From Atlanticothrix silvestris CENA357 (GTDB lineage: Bacteria > Cyanobacteriota > Cyanobacteriia > Cyanobacteriales > Nostocaceae): 64,000 nt of DNA. Positions 55,968-64,000 of this stretch are shown here, in pieces. Location of the stretch: assembly GCF_016056295.1 (NCBI RefSeq), contig NZ_JAECZB010000105.1, forward strand, positions 115,600 to 179,599, given 5' to 3'. The translations under genes were made by a program, and so were the position numbers. The notes beneath the pieces are model-generated. The model ran no database searches. It saw only the letters and a list, made by a program, of their open reading frames with translations, and was not told the origin of the DNA. Numbering within the stretch: position 1 is the first letter of the stretch; each line of letters starts with the position of its first letter.

Positions 55968-57218
55968 TCATGGCTGTTGTACCCGTGCTTTAATTCCTTT
56001 CGTCTGTAGCTGTTGCAACCTTTGTAGTGCTTCCTCTTTTGTCTTCAAGGAAGCCAGATATATGAATTTTTTACTAGGTGATAAATAAGCATCGGGGACT
56101 ACTTTTCGGGCTGCGGCTAAAGCGCGATCGCCTTGATTGTCTGTCACTATATGATAAAATCCATCTGCTGCGGGTGTGATTTCTGCATTTGCCTGGGGCA
56201 AAGTTGTAGTTGGTTCGGGTGAGGGTTTGACCGTGGGTACTATAGGCGAACCCAAAGGCGGCAAAGGTTGTTGTATCTGTGGTAGTGGTTCTACCAACAA
56301 AGGGTTAATCGGCGTTTGAGCAACAATAGGATTAGACGGTGCTGTAGGAGTTGGTTGAGATTTGGGTTGTAAGCCGACTATATCATTGGGGTCTTTCACC
56401 TCTGGAAACTCTTTGGCGGCTAAATTAGGATACCTGGGTATGGATGTAATCTCTGGCTGGGGCTGAGGTTGAGGATTACTACCAACTTCCGGAGCATTTG
56501 CCACGTTAGGAGATGAGTTGCTGTTAAACAATTTGCCTAGATTCAACTGAGGCAAGCTTTTAGGATTGAAAACTACATAACCTAAAGTAAGACTCGCTAC
56601 TAACAGTAGCAGCATAGAGCCTATACCTAAAGGTGATAACAAACTATCGCTAGAATTATGAGGCTTACTGGTTCGCGGTTGTTCATCTGCCAAACTTCGC
56701 AGTAATGCTTCACTCGATTCTAAGTAGTCATCTGGCTGTTTGGTAGTGCCATTTACCTGCGTTAGATGATCTTCTTGAGGAGCCTTAATTACCGCAGGTA
56801 CAATGCTGCTGCTAGAACTCAACGAGGGTAATGGAACTTGTGCTTCCTTAGATTCAGAGTTAGAAGAGACTTCTGGATTATCTACTGCCTCAGACTTTAC
56901 CGTAACTGGTGCTGGCTTCTCTTGAGGAGCCTCATCTGACACAGAAGTAGGCTGTGTATAAGTTTTAATTTCTGCTACAGATGGCTGAGTTTTGCCTACT
57001 ATCAAAGTCCTATCAATCAACTCTTGGGGTTGACTGCTGATATAATTGCCCACGCGGGCTTGATTTGGTGTCCTTGTGCCAATTCGTGTACGTCGGTATC
57101 GGGTTAACTCTTGATCTAGCTGCACTTCTAAACTCGCCAATGCTGCTGCTAATGCTGGCTTCAACCCAGATGTTTTTGACGATTGAGTACCGGAGTCTAT
57201 CGGTGGGTTTTGACTCAT
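55968..57218 (-). CDS. Membrane protein with SPOR-like C-terminal domain
   Basis: A 416-residue protein. Residues 1-195 are cytoplasmic and low-complexity, with a helical start (KPALAAALASLEVQLDQELT) and a polar tail. One transmembrane helix lies near 200-220 (GIGSMLLLLVASLTLGYVVF). A long Pro/Gln/Ser-rich periplasmic linker leads to a C-terminal SPOR-like fold (GFYHIVTDNQGDRALAAARK, AYLSPSKKFIYLASLKTKEE, AQRLQQLQ-like repeat end). SPOR domains bind denuded peptidoglycan, so a cell-wall or division role is plausible. The family is cyanobacterial; the function is not established. Confidence 0.75.
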   Translation of the reverse strand: MSQNPPIDSGTQSSKTSGLKPALAAALASLEVQLDQELTRYRRTRIGTRTPNQARVGNYISSQPQELIDRTLIVGKTQPSVAEIKTYTQPTSVSDEAPQEKPAPVTVKSEAVDNPEVSSNSESKEAQVPLPSLSSSSSIVPAVIKAPQEDHLTQVNGTTKQPDDYLESSEALLRSLADEQPRTSKPHNSSDSLLSPLGIGSMLLLLVASLTLGYVVFNPKSLPQLNLGKLFNSNSSPNVANAPEVGSNPQPQPQPEITSIPRYPNLAAKEFPEVKDPNDIVGLQPKSQPTPTAPSNPIVAQTPINPLLVEPLPQIQQPLPPLGSPIVPTVKPSPEPTTTLPQANAEITPAADGFYHIVTDNQGDRALAAARKVVPDAYLSPSKKFIYLASLKTKEEALQRLQQLQTKGIKARVQQP

Positions 57219-57401
57219 TGCCTGTCTGCCTGAAACGTGTACTGCTGGATTAACTTTAGATATATTTGTGCCAATGCTAGCGAAAAATAGATTTAGATAG
57301 AATGAACTACCTCTAACTGGCTGCTTCCTCTCTACTGGTTTCTACATTGTCTAATTCATTATTTTATTAGAGAAAATTTTGATAGCAATACTAATATCAC
57401 C

Positions 57402-57845
57402 TTATTTGAATTGGGTCATTTGGTGGGGATGCCGTCCAGTTTCTCTATCGGCAGCACGAATATTAAGTACTCTGGCTCGGTTGAATGCTAATACTGCGAC
57501 TGTAGCGCGTCCTGTTGGTGTCAAGCCGATAACCCTGAGTGTATCTGTTGACCAAATAAAATGTTCTTGCCAAATATCAGTACGGGGATTAAATAAAATT
57601 ACTTCTGATAATGATTGTTCATCAAAGGCTTTAAGTTTATCGGATTTTTGGCGATTGCAATGAAAACACGCCAAAGCTAAATTATCAATTGAGTTAGCAC
57701 CACCTTTTGCAAGAGGAATTATATGGTCTACTGTGAAGGAAACATATTGCCATTGTTCCGATGCGTGACAATATTCGCACAGAAACTTAGCTCGTTGTCG
57801 TACTTGGTTTTGAGTAGGTTCACTAATGTAACGATTCGCAGACAA
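57402..57845 (-). CDS. HNH endonuclease
   Basis: A 147-residue HNH nuclease: FLCEYCHAS, FTVDHIIPLAKGGANSIDNL and ALACFHCNRQKSDK hold the zinc Cys pairs (CxxC, CxxC) and the catalytic DH and N. Downstream, LFNPRTDIWQEHFIWSTDTLRVIGLTPTGRATVAVL is a conserved tail of a cyanobacterial HNH group. No ATG is near; the first usable start is a TTG at 57843-57845, four codons after the TAG of the upstream gene, in the same frame. It forms a two-gene unit with the 92-residue protein upstream; a toxin-antitoxin-like or mobile-nuclease role is inference. Confidence 0.85.
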   Translation of the reverse strand: MSANRYISEPTQNQVRQRAKFLCEYCHASEQWQYVSFTVDHIIPLAKGGANSIDNLALACFHCNRQKSDKLKAFDEQSLSEVILFNPRTDIWQEHFIWSTDTLRVIGLTPTGRATVAVLAFNRARVLNIRAADRETGRHPHQMTQFK

Positions 57846-57857
57846 ATTTCTAATACC

Positions 57858-58136
57858 CTAGAATATGCTTTGGTTTTGAGTTAGCGATACATTTCTAATC
57901 ATCCGATTCACTAAACTCAGATAATCGTCTAATTCTTCATATTCATCTAGTTCTTTTTCTTCCTCTGAAGTAAGTGCAGATTCTTTTTGCTTAACTAATA
58001 AAGCTTCAATTCGCCCCTGTACTAAATTTGAAGCTCGAAATATTGGCACTCCTTCTACTAGCTCGATGCGGACAGCACCGTCTAATGGCAAACTGTTGGG
58101 CAAGTGTGACAATTTCATAGGTAAATTGGTTGTCAT
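57858..58136 (-). CDS. Small partner protein of the HNH nuclease
   Basis: A 92-residue protein: LSHLPNSLPLDGAVRIELVE, GVPIFRASNLVQGRIEALLV, then an acidic helical end KQKESALTSEEEKELDEYEE, LDDYLSLVNRMIRN. Small proteins with this EEEKELDxYEExDDYLSxVNR ending recur directly upstream of HNH genes in Nostoc-type genomes. The acidic tail and tight spacing resemble an antitoxin arrangement. Its TAG (57858-57860) is in the same frame as the HNH gene, with only four codons to the HNH start. Function is not known. Confidence 0.75.
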   Translation of the reverse strand: MTTNLPMKLSHLPNSLPLDGAVRIELVEGVPIFRASNLVQGRIEALLVKQKESALTSEEEKELDEYEELDDYLSLVNRMIRNVSLTQNQSIF

Positions 58137-58205
58137 AGCATCTATCTCAAAATATAAGGAAAATTATTAAAGAAGTCCTTTCCCCATGCCCCTTAATTTT
58201 TTAAC

Positions 58206-58754
58206 ATGTCGTTGAAATCAGTTAATGATATTTTAGGTGTTCTGGAGCAACAGGCTAAATGGCAAGAGCAGCCATTTAGCCTGTTGCTCGAATATTGGGC
58301 AGAAATTGTGGGAACAGTGATTGCTGCTCATACTCGGCCATTGTCAATTCAGCGTGATGTTTTGCGGGTGGCAACTTCTAGTTCTGCTTGGGCACAGAAT
58401 ATGACTTTCAGACGGCAGAACCTGCTGCTAAAGTTAAATGAAAAGTTACCTACACCCTTGGTAGATATTCGCTTCTCTACTGCTGAATGGCGGTCTCTAC
58501 CAGAGATAGCGCCGCAACAACAACCAATTTTGCTACAAGAGCATCCAAGTTACTTGGGTCATGTTAGGAACTCCCATAGTGATGTTACGCCTACTATCAA
58601 GAGCGCTAACACTGTTTTTGGAGACTGGGCAAAGACAATGCAAAAGCGGTCGCTAGGTTTACCTCTTTGTCCCCAATGCCAATGTCCTACCCCACCCGGT
58701 GAACTCCAACGCTGGGATGTCTGTTCTTTCTGTGCGGCCAAGCAGTCAAAATAA
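58206..58754 (+). CDS. DUF721/DciA-like protein with C-terminal zinc ribbon
   Basis: A 182-residue protein. The N-terminal DUF721 domain (about 1-100; NDILGVLEQQAKWQEQPFSL, WAEIVGTVIAAHTRPLSIQR, DVLRVATSSSAWAQNMTF) matches DciA, the ancestral DnaB helicase loader or operator. A variable linker leads to a zinc ribbon, CPQCQCPTPPGELQRWDVCSFCA. DciA-like proteins load or regulate replicative helicase at replication start; the zinc ribbon is a cyanobacterial addition by my reading. A perfect 19-bp inverted repeat lies in codons 14-28. The start codon ATG is at 58206. Confidence 0.85.
   Translation: MSLKSVNDILGVLEQQAKWQEQPFSLLLEYWAEIVGTVIAAHTRPLSIQRDVLRVATSSSAWAQNMTFRRQNLLLKLNEKLPTPLVDIRFSTAEWRSLPEIAPQQQPILLQEHPSYLGHVRNSHSDVTPTIKSANTVFGDWAKTMQKRSLGLPLCPQCQCPTPPGELQRWDVCSFCAAKQSK
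58245..58289. repeat. Perfect 19-bp inverted repeat inside the DciA-like gene
   Basis: GAGCAACAGGCTAAATGGC (58245-58263) and GCCATTTAGCCTGTTGCTC (58271-58289), separated by AAGAGCA, are perfect inverse copies. They lie 40-84 nt after the start codon and encode EQQAKWQEQPFSLLLE. The transcript would form a very stable hairpin early in the coding region. Confidence 0.9.
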
Positions 58755-59590
58755 ACAATATCCTTAGCTGCCTGATTTTGTTACCCAAATTTGTTTTGAT
58801 ATTTGGAACAATCATCTGGGCTAGACAGTCAGACTCTCATGACTAAATAATTTTCAATAAAATGAATATTTTAGTAATAAAAGTAAAAATATTGTTATCA
58901 AGTTTACTATCCAGGTAAATTTCAACAGTCTTTTCTTGGAATGGCTGTAATTGGCAATTGTTAAGAAATATAGGTGGAAGGCAAAAACTGTGAGCAAAAA
59001 GTTAGAAAGTGTTTGGGCAAGGTTTTTAAAGCTCAATTTTTGCCGTATACACTTACAATTCATCCCAAAACTGCCATAGCCTTTGATCTCTAGGGCAGTT
59101 TACAAAACAGCCTACAAAATTAATTTTTATTCGCGACCTTAATTACTGGAAAAACAGTATGGCGTTTATGGAGTCCAACAGGGCCAACCTTCAACTAACT
59201 TGCAGCTTTTTGAGACAAGAGTTGCAATAGTTGAGAGATCAAAATATTTTATTTAAAATAATGCCAATTAGGCTAAATAACTGATCACACTTAATTGTAG
59301 ACAGGATGCTTGAAGTATGTCTTAAGGATGAGGTAAAAATTGAATTTGCATCTAAAGTCATACTTTTAATCTTGATCCCCAACTAGTTTTAGCTGAAATT
59401 AGTGTGTATCCACTTTAGTGATCATTTAAAAATATAACAAGAATATAAAAACATCCTAAAGTTTATTTTTTCTTGGGGATCGCTACAACCTAGAGAAAAT
59501 AACGACTTTTTGGCAATATTCCGTATTTATATCTAGAAGCAAAATATAAGAATGCAAATCAGCCCTTAACGGCACTAAAGATGAAATAAA
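58755..59590. other. Long AT-rich intergenic region
   Basis: About 835 bp between two plus-strand genes. A 69-codon minus-strand ORF (58854-59063) and a 29-codon plus-strand frame starting at a GTG near 58991 show no domain, ribosome-binding site or composition of a real gene. I see no RNA gene or repeat family. Confidence 0.5.
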
Positions 59591-59905
59591 ATGAAACCTA
59601 TTAAATTCTTGACATCTGCCTGTCGATATTGTCGTCATTACAAGCCAGAGGGTCGCCGTGGTGGAGTGTGCCAACAATTGGGAGTGCCAGTTCAAGCAAG
59701 TTGGAAAGCTTGCTCTTTAGCGCTTCCTCCTTTTGCACCTTCTTGGGAAACTTTAGAAGATGCTTGGAGTTTGCCAGATGCAACACGAGTCTTAGATGTT
59801 TCTCACTCTATGGCTTCTAATGTAGACAATGTAGTTCTTACCCCTGTGGAAGAAACAGTTAACTGTTCCTTACAGGAGGCTAAGGCTGAGGCAGTACGAA
59901 TTTAG
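59591..59905 (+). CDS. Conserved cyanobacterial Cys-containing protein
   Basis: A 104-residue protein: MKPIKFLTSACRYCRHYKPE, GRRGGVCQQLGVPVQASWKA, CSLALPPFAPSWETLEDAWS. Four cysteines (CxxC at 11-14, then Cys27 and Cys41) may bind a metal or cluster; the C-terminal half is Val/Ser/Glu-rich and less ordered. The opening is a pattern I associate with a small protein family conserved across cyanobacteria without known function. It is followed by a terminator shared with menB. Confidence 0.8.
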   Translation: MKPIKFLTSACRYCRHYKPEGRRGGVCQQLGVPVQASWKACSLALPPFAPSWETLEDAWSLPDATRVLDVSHSMASNVDNVVLTPVEETVNCSLQEAKAEAVRI

Positions 59906-59993
59906 TCATCGTTTATCACTAGGCTCAATTTGTATTCTGCTTAATATTAAGATTTATCTTTAAGATTTCTAGTGCTGTTAATTTGACATCTTC

Positions 59994-60035
59994 AGAAATC
60001 GCATCTTGTTTAAAGATGCGATTTCTGTAATTTTT
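59994..60035. terminator. Bidirectional terminator between convergent genes
   Basis: AGAAATCGCATCTT pairs with AAGATGCGATTTCT (perfect 14-bp stem, 5-nt loop), followed by GTAATTTTTA on the plus strand. It serves the Cys-protein gene and probably also menB, whose stop codon (60034-60036) lies just beyond it. Confidence 0.75.
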
Positions 60036-60867
60036 AGGGTAGCCAGGGGAAAGTGCGAAAATTCGGTGGACGTTTTTCTAGAAAAGCTTGTTTTCCCTCA
60101 GACCCCTCTTCTGTCATGTAATACAGTAGAGTGGCGTTCCCAGCAAGTTCTTGTAAACCGGCTTGTCCATCACAATCAGCGTTGAATGCTGCTTTGAGAC
60201 ACCGAATTGCGATCGGACTTTTTTCTAAAATCTCCTGCGCCCATTGAATGCCTTCGGTTTCTAATTGTTCTACTGGGACAACATAATTAACTAAACCCAT
60301 GTCTTGGGCTTGTTGTGCATTATATTGGCGGCAGAGAAACCAAATCTCTCGTGCTTTTTTTTGCCCAACAATGCGGGCTAGATAGCTAGCACCAAAACCC
60401 CCATCGAAACTGCCAACTTTGGGGCCAGTCTGCCCAAAAATCGCATTATCGGCAGCAATGGTTAGGTCACAAATTAAGTGTAGGACGTGTCCACCACCGA
60501 TCGCATAGCCTGCTACTAGAGCAATTACTACTTTGGGCATAGAACGAATCAGACGCTGCAAGTCCAGGACGTTCAAGCGGGGAATACCAGCATCATCCAC
60601 GTAACCAGCTTGTCCCCGTACACTTTGATCGCCACCAGCACAAAAAGCATATTTGCCATCTGTGTGTGGCCCAGCACCTGTAAAGAGTACTACTCCAATA
60701 TTTGTGTCTTCACGAGCATCACAAAAAGCATCATATAGTTCAAAAACAGTTTTAGGGCGGAAGGCATTACGTTTATGGGGGCGGTTGATGGTGATTTTAG
60801 CGATGCCATCAGTTTTGTGATAAAGAATGTCTTCGTAAGTTTTAACAGTTTGCCAGTTGACTTGCAT
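60034..60867 (-). CDS. menB: 1,4-Dihydroxy-2-naphthoyl-CoA synthase
   Basis: Crotonase-fold enzyme closing the second ring in phylloquinone (vitamin K1) synthesis, supplying the A1 electron carrier of photosystem I. The 277 residues are full length. Family motifs: [45 protein letters not shown] (oxyanion/Asp region), [39 protein letters not shown] and the C-terminal FLEKRPPNF. The DGxxGAGGDQ-like context is intact. The start at 60867 gives [14 protein letters not shown]. It is divergent from the DUF429 gene, with about 95 bp between them. Confidence 0.97.
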   Translation of the reverse strand: MQVNWQTVKTYEDILYHKTDGIAKITINRPHKRNAFRPKTVFELYDAFCDAREDTNIGVVLFTGAGPHTDGKYAFCAGGDQSVRGQAGYVDDAGIPRLNVLDLQRLIRSMPKVVIALVAGYAIGGGHVLHLICDLTIAADNAIFGQTGPKVGSFDGGFGASYLARIVGQKKAREIWFLCRQYNAQQAQDMGLVNYVVPVEQLETEGIQWAQEILEKSPIAIRCLKAAFNADCDGQAGLQELAGNATLLYYMTEEGSEGKQAFLEKRPPNFRTFPWLP

Positions 60868-60961
60868 GAGAATAACTGCGCTGTTGTGCTTGAGAATTTT
60901 ATCGCGGACGCAGGGACAAGCGATCGCTGAGTTAAGCTAATTTGGTAAATATGGTTACACA

Positions 60962-61804
60962 ATGAAATTTATCGGCATTGATTTAGGCTGGAAATCTCAA
61001 CCTAGCGGCTTGTGTTGCTTAGAATTCATCGACGGAAAGCTGCAATTACTTGATATAGACCGAGAAGATGCTATTGCAGACATCCTCACCTGGATTGATC
61101 AACGCGTACAACAGGATGAACCAGCCATTATTGGTGTAGATGCACCCACCCTCATCCCCAACGCTACCGGGAGTCGCCTACCTGACAAACTCACTCACAA
61201 GTACTTTGGCAAATATCATGCTGGCTGCTATCCAGCCAACCAAAACTTACCTTTTGCAGAACGCACTATCAACTTTGGCTTAGAACTAGAATCGCGTGGT
61301 TTTATACATGCACCTACTATTGATCCCCAAAAAATTGGTAGATATCAAATAGAAGTTTTTCCCCACCCAGCAATAGTTAATTTATTTAATTTAGAACGCA
61401 TTCTCAAATACAAAAAAGGACGCATCAATGAGCGTCGCTTAGAATTAATTAAACTCTACAATTATATTCTTGATATCCTTCCCTCTCTTTCTCCTCCTCT
61501 GCGTCTCCCTTCGGGTTCACCAGTCGCCTGCGGAGGAGCCAGTGCGGTCTTGGGGGTTTCCCCCATGAGCAACTGGCATTGGAAACCCTCCCGCAGCGCT
61601 GGTTCACTGCGCCTCTGCGGTTCATTTCCTTCCGAAATCCCCACCACTGGGGCAGCCCTCAAAGCAACCGAAGATAAACTAGATAGCTTGATTTGCGCTT
61701 ATGTCGCAGCACACTGGTGGTATTGGGGAGAACAGCGCAATTTAGTACTAGGCGATCGCACTACTGGCTACATTGTCATTCCTGCAAAAATGGGGCTAGA
61801 GTAA
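60962..61804 (+). CDS. DUF429-family protein with an inserted repeat
   Basis: A 280-residue protein of the RNase H-like DUF429 family: MKFIGIDLGWKSQPSGLCCL (first acidic residue), IIGVDAPTLIPNATGSRLPD, YHAGCYPANQNLPFAERTIN, YQIEVFPHPAIVNLFNLERI and the C-terminal TEDKLDSLICAYVAAHWWYW. The putative active-site Asp residues lie in IGIDLG, GVDAP and EDKLDS. A predicted nuclease-like function is not proven. Residues around 178-220 (PPLRLPSGSPVACGGASAVL...) are not family sequence. They come from a dispersed repeat inserted in frame, so the enzyme may be disturbed. Divergent from menB. Confidence 0.85.
   Translation: MKFIGIDLGWKSQPSGLCCLEFIDGKLQLLDIDREDAIADILTWIDQRVQQDEPAIIGVDAPTLIPNATGSRLPDKLTHKYFGKYHAGCYPANQNLPFAERTINFGLELESRGFIHAPTIDPQKIGRYQIEVFPHPAIVNLFNLERILKYKKGRINERRLELIKLYNYILDILPSLSPPLRLPSGSPVACGGASAVLGVSPMSNWHWKPSRSAGSLRLCGSFPSEIPTTGAALKATEDKLDSLICAYVAAHWWYWGEQRNLVLGDRTTGYIVIPAKMGLE
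61496..61619. mobile_element. 100-bp palindromic element nested in a CTCTGCG repeat, inside a gene
   Basis: CCTCTGCGTCT (61496-61506) and CTGCGCCTCTGCG (61607-61619) are the two halves of the repeat that is uninterrupted at 645-675. Between them lie exactly 100 bp (61507-61606) with imperfect inverted ends (TTCACCAGTCGCCTGCGGAG / CTCCCGCAGCGCTGGTTCA) and a central GGGGGTTTCCCCC palindrome. Nested insertion is read directly by comparing the two copies in this window. Confidence 0.75.
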
Positions 61805-61838
61805 TTTCTAGCCCCTAGTCTATTTGGGGTGTGCGAGC

Positions 61839-61888
61839 CAGTTGTCAGTTGTTTGATTCACTGACTACTAACCACTGACCACTGACAA
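61839..61888. repeat. Heptamer-type repeat (CCACTGA/CAGTTGT)
   Basis: GTTGTCAGTTGTTTGATTCA then CTGACTACTAACCACTGACC with CACTGACAA: an STRR cluster with partial inverted symmetry between the convergent DUF429 and glucan phosphorylase genes. It may act as a weak terminator for both. Confidence 0.65.
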
Positions 61889-61914
61889 AACTCTATCCCT
61901 TGTGGGTAAAGTTT

Positions 61915-64000
61915 TTATTCTGCCCAGGCAATCAATCTTGGCTCATAAGGACTAGACAAGTATTGGTGTCTTGGCAATACGCGCAAAGACAAGCCTTGCA
62001 AACCGGAGGTGGTGTAGGTGATGTTGGCTGTGTAAATACTCAATTGTTGTGTATCTTGTCCTTGGTAATCCATCACTACTGGTGTAGCGTTGACGATTTC
62101 ACCATTGGCATCGATCGTACCTTGATAGAGTTCTACTTGCACATCATCATTTATCAAAGTTGACAAGTCAATTTTGGCTTTGACAGCAACGGTTTGGTTA
62201 ACTTCGATATCCGCAGGTGCCGATACATCAATATCTTTAATTTTGATGTTGAACCAGTCTTCGCTGAGTTTTGCTTTCCAAGCAGCTAATTCTTTGACTG
62301 GGGCATAGTTATCGGTTGTCAGGATATGATAGCGATCGCTGGCTGGAAAATAAGCCCGTTGGGCATATTCTCGCACCATCCGTGCTGTATTAAAGAACGG
62401 ACAATTTAACCGGATGGCATCTTTCATTTTGGCAACCCATGATCGGGGTAAGCCATCGGCATCCCGGTGGTCATAGAACAGGGGTACAACTTCCTTTTCT
62501 AATAACTCGTAGAGGGCGTTAGCTTCTACCTCGTCCTGATAATTGGGGTCGTCGTAGTTTTCACCGTGTCCAATTGCCCAACCTGTGCGGACATAATCAG
62601 CTTCATCCCACCAGCCATCTAGGACGCTTAAATTGGGCAATCCATTCATTGCGGCTTTCATACCACTAGTCCCAGAGGCTTCTCGTGGACGGCGCGGCGT
62701 ATTTAACCAGATATCACAACCCGCTACCATCAACCGGGCGATGTGAATGTCATAGTTGGGAACGAACACCACTTGTTTTTGTAAATTTTGTTCGTCGATA
62801 AAGTGATTGATGTCGCGGATTAGTTCTTTACCAGGAATATCCTTGGGATGTGCTTTACCAGCAATCACAAACTGCACTTTCCGGTTTTTGTTGGCTAACA
62901 AAATCCGCTTAATGCGTTCTAAATCACGCATCCAGAGAGTGGCGCGTTTGTAAGTGGCAAAACGACGGGCAAAACCAATGGTCAAAACGTTGGGATCAAG
63001 AACTTCTTGAGCTTGGCCAATCTCTGAGGCCGAAGCGCCGCGATCGCGTAAATGCTTGACTAAATGATCCCGCACATACAAAATCATGTCTAAGCGGCAG
63101 CGTTCGTGATTGCGCCATAATTCTTCATCGGGAATTGCATCCATCCGATCCCACAACTGGTTATCTGGTGGTACTGAAGACCAGTTTGGCCCTAGGTAGC
63201 GATCGTACAGTTCTTGAGTCGATTTAGCGACACAGCTACGGGCATGGACACCGTTGGTAATGGCTGCAATTGGTACTTCTTCGACTGGAACTTTTTTCCA
63301 CAAACCCTGAAACATCTGCCGCGACACCACACCGTGCAGTTGGGCTACACCGTTAGAAAATGTCGCCATCTTCAGAGCCAGTACCGCCATACTAAAAGGT
63401 GCGGATAAATCACCAGTATTCTCACGCCCCAGTCCTAAAAATTGCTCTTTGGGCAAATCAAAGATTTCTGCATAATATCCCAGGTAATGCAAAACTTTGT
63501 CGGGAGCGAACAAGTCAATTCCCGCTGGTACTGGTGTATGGGTAGTAAAGATATTGCTAGAAGCTACTACCTGTCTAGCTTGGGCATAATCCAGTCCCTC
63601 TTCTTGCATCAAAACACGGATGCGTTCTAAAGCCGAGAACCCCGCGTGACCTTCATTCATGTGATAGGCGGTGACTTTATATCCCAACGCCTTCAGCATT
63701 TGTACACCACCAATCCCCAGCATAATTTCCTGGTGGATACGCATATCGATATCACCACCGTATAGCTGGTCTGTGATGTCGTGGTCGTAAGAATTGTTGG
63801 GTTCAATATTGGTGTCTAGCATGTATAGAGGCACAGTGCCAACTTGTACACGCCAAACTCTGGCATACACCTTACGTCCTGGATAATCTACTGCAATCCG
63901 TAGTTCCGAACCATCAGGGTTGCGCTCCAGGTGTAGAGGCATATTATAAAAATCGTTGATTTGGTAGCGTTCTTGCTGCCAGCCATCAGCGTTGAGGTAC
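61915..64000 (-). CDS. glgP: Alpha-glucan phosphorylase, C-terminal ~695 residues (5' end outside the window)
   Basis: Releases glucose-1-phosphate from glycogen or maltodextrins (GT35). The frame is open to the window edge: upstream of the first in-window Met it continues YLNADGWQQERYQINDFYNM, so the start codon is outside the window. Visible motifs: NMPLHLERNPDGS, AYHMNEGHAGFSALERIRV, TITNGVHARSC-type segment AAITNGVHARSC, GFARRFATYKRATLWMRD, and the PLP-site region LNTPRRPREASGTSGMKAAM, NGLPNLSVLDGWWDEADY. The subfamily with GTSGMKAAMNG is the short glucan phosphorylase group (TIGR02094 type), about 850 residues. The C-terminus has a beta-rich extension (DIEVNQTVAVKAKIDLSTLI). Confidence 0.95.
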   Translation of the reverse strand, partial: YLNADGWQQERYQINDFYNMPLHLERNPDGSELRIAVDYPGRKVYARVWRVQVGTVPLYMLDTNIEPNNSYDHDITDQLYGGDIDMRIHQEIMLGIGGVQMLKALGYKVTAYHMNEGHAGFSALERIRVLMQEEGLDYAQARQVVASSNIFTTHTPVPAGIDLFAPDKVLHYLGYYAEIFDLPKEQFLGLGRENTGDLSAPFSMAVLALKMATFSNGVAQLHGVVSRQMFQGLWKKVPVEEVPIAAITNGVHARSCVAKSTQELYDRYLGPNWSSVPPDNQLWDRMDAIPDEELWRNHERCRLDMILYVRDHLVKHLRDRGASASEIGQAQEVLDPNVLTIGFARRFATYKRATLWMRDLERIKRILLANKNRKVQFVIAGKAHPKDIPGKELIRDINHFIDEQNLQKQVVFVPNYDIHIARLMVAGCDIWLNTPRRPREASGTSGMKAAMNGLPNLSVLDGWWDEADYVRTGWAIGHGENYDDPNYQDEVEANALYELLEKEVVPLFYDHRDADGLPRSWVAKMKDAIRLNCPFFNTARMVREYAQRAYFPASDRYHILTTDNYAPVKELAAWKAKLSEDWFNIKIKDIDVSAPADIEVNQTVAVKAKIDLSTLINDDVQVELYQGTIDANGEIVNATPVVMDYQGQDTQQLSIYTANITYTTSGLQGLSLRVLPRHQYLSSPYEPRLIAWAE

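Noticed and set aside
58854-59063. 69-codon minus-strand ORF.
   Set aside because: AT-rich, no domain, no clear start signal.

Overview
The window is chromosomal DNA from a filamentous cyanobacterium, most likely of the order Nostocales (Nostoc, Calothrix, Tolypothrix and relatives). Evidence: dozens of HIP1 palindromes (GCGATCGC); short tandem heptamer repeats and dispersed palindromes typical of Nostoc-type genomes; and a gene set that includes MenB for phylloquinone, paired Vipp1/PspA genes, NifJ, a giant Ser/Thr-His hybrid kinase of the HstK type, a PEP-CTERM protein and many cyanobacteria-only small proteins. I found no tRNA, rRNA or CRISPR array.

Layout. 0-0.5 kb: 3' end of a HEAT-repeat gene. 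0.8-15.5 kb: mostly housekeeping genes (phosphoketolase, SecA, dihaem cytochrome, a RelE-type toxin-antitoxin pair, MoxR ATPase, RibF, an MBL hydrolase, SurE, PheS). 15.5-16.8 kb: decayed DNA (Uma2 remnant, a possible MITE, an IS982-type transposase fragment) touching the 3' end of nifJ. 16.8-30 kb: nifJ, an XRE regulator, an SGNH hydrolase, LarE, an orphan DUF433 antitoxin with a 16-codon stub of its toxin, a hybrid histidine kinase, an amino-acid permease, a 45-residue membrane protein, LipA and a response regulator. 30.3-36 kb: one 1874-residue hybrid kinase. 36-43.5 kb: RlmN, a zinc-ribbon protein and a heavy-metal RND efflux operon. 48.2-64 kb: UvrC, signalling genes, an aminotransferase, thioredoxin, Vipp1/PspA, an HNH nuclease pair, a DciA-like protein, MenB, a DUF429 protein and the 3' part of glucan phosphorylase.

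The most interesting region is 43.7-48.05 kb: a complete diversity-generating retroelement (DGR) on the minus strand. In transcription order it has an EACC1-like protein, a caspase/FGE-sulfatase fusion whose 3' end is the variable repeat (VR), the accessory protein Avd, a DGR-type reverse transcriptase (IGNLTSQ and YVDD motifs), and the template repeat (TR). My base-by-base alignment of TR (43848-43974) with VR (45706-45834) shows 15 substitutions, all at TR adenines (15 of 26 in the variable core), and none at any other base. The only other difference is a 2-nt CG expansion in the VR. It shifts the frame, so the target protein loses its in-frame C-terminus ending [13 protein letters not shown]. 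This looks like a diversified caspase effector (a bacterial conflict or self-recognition system) caught in a frameshifted state.

A second theme is small repeats inserted into genes. A 100-bp palindromic element sits inside a CTCTGCG-type repeat that itself lies within the DUF429 gene, and two in-frame simple-repeat insertions lie in nifJ. Four broken genes (Rpn/DUF4351, Uma2, IS982 transposase, DUF5615 toxin) record past mobile-element and toxin-antitoxin turnover.
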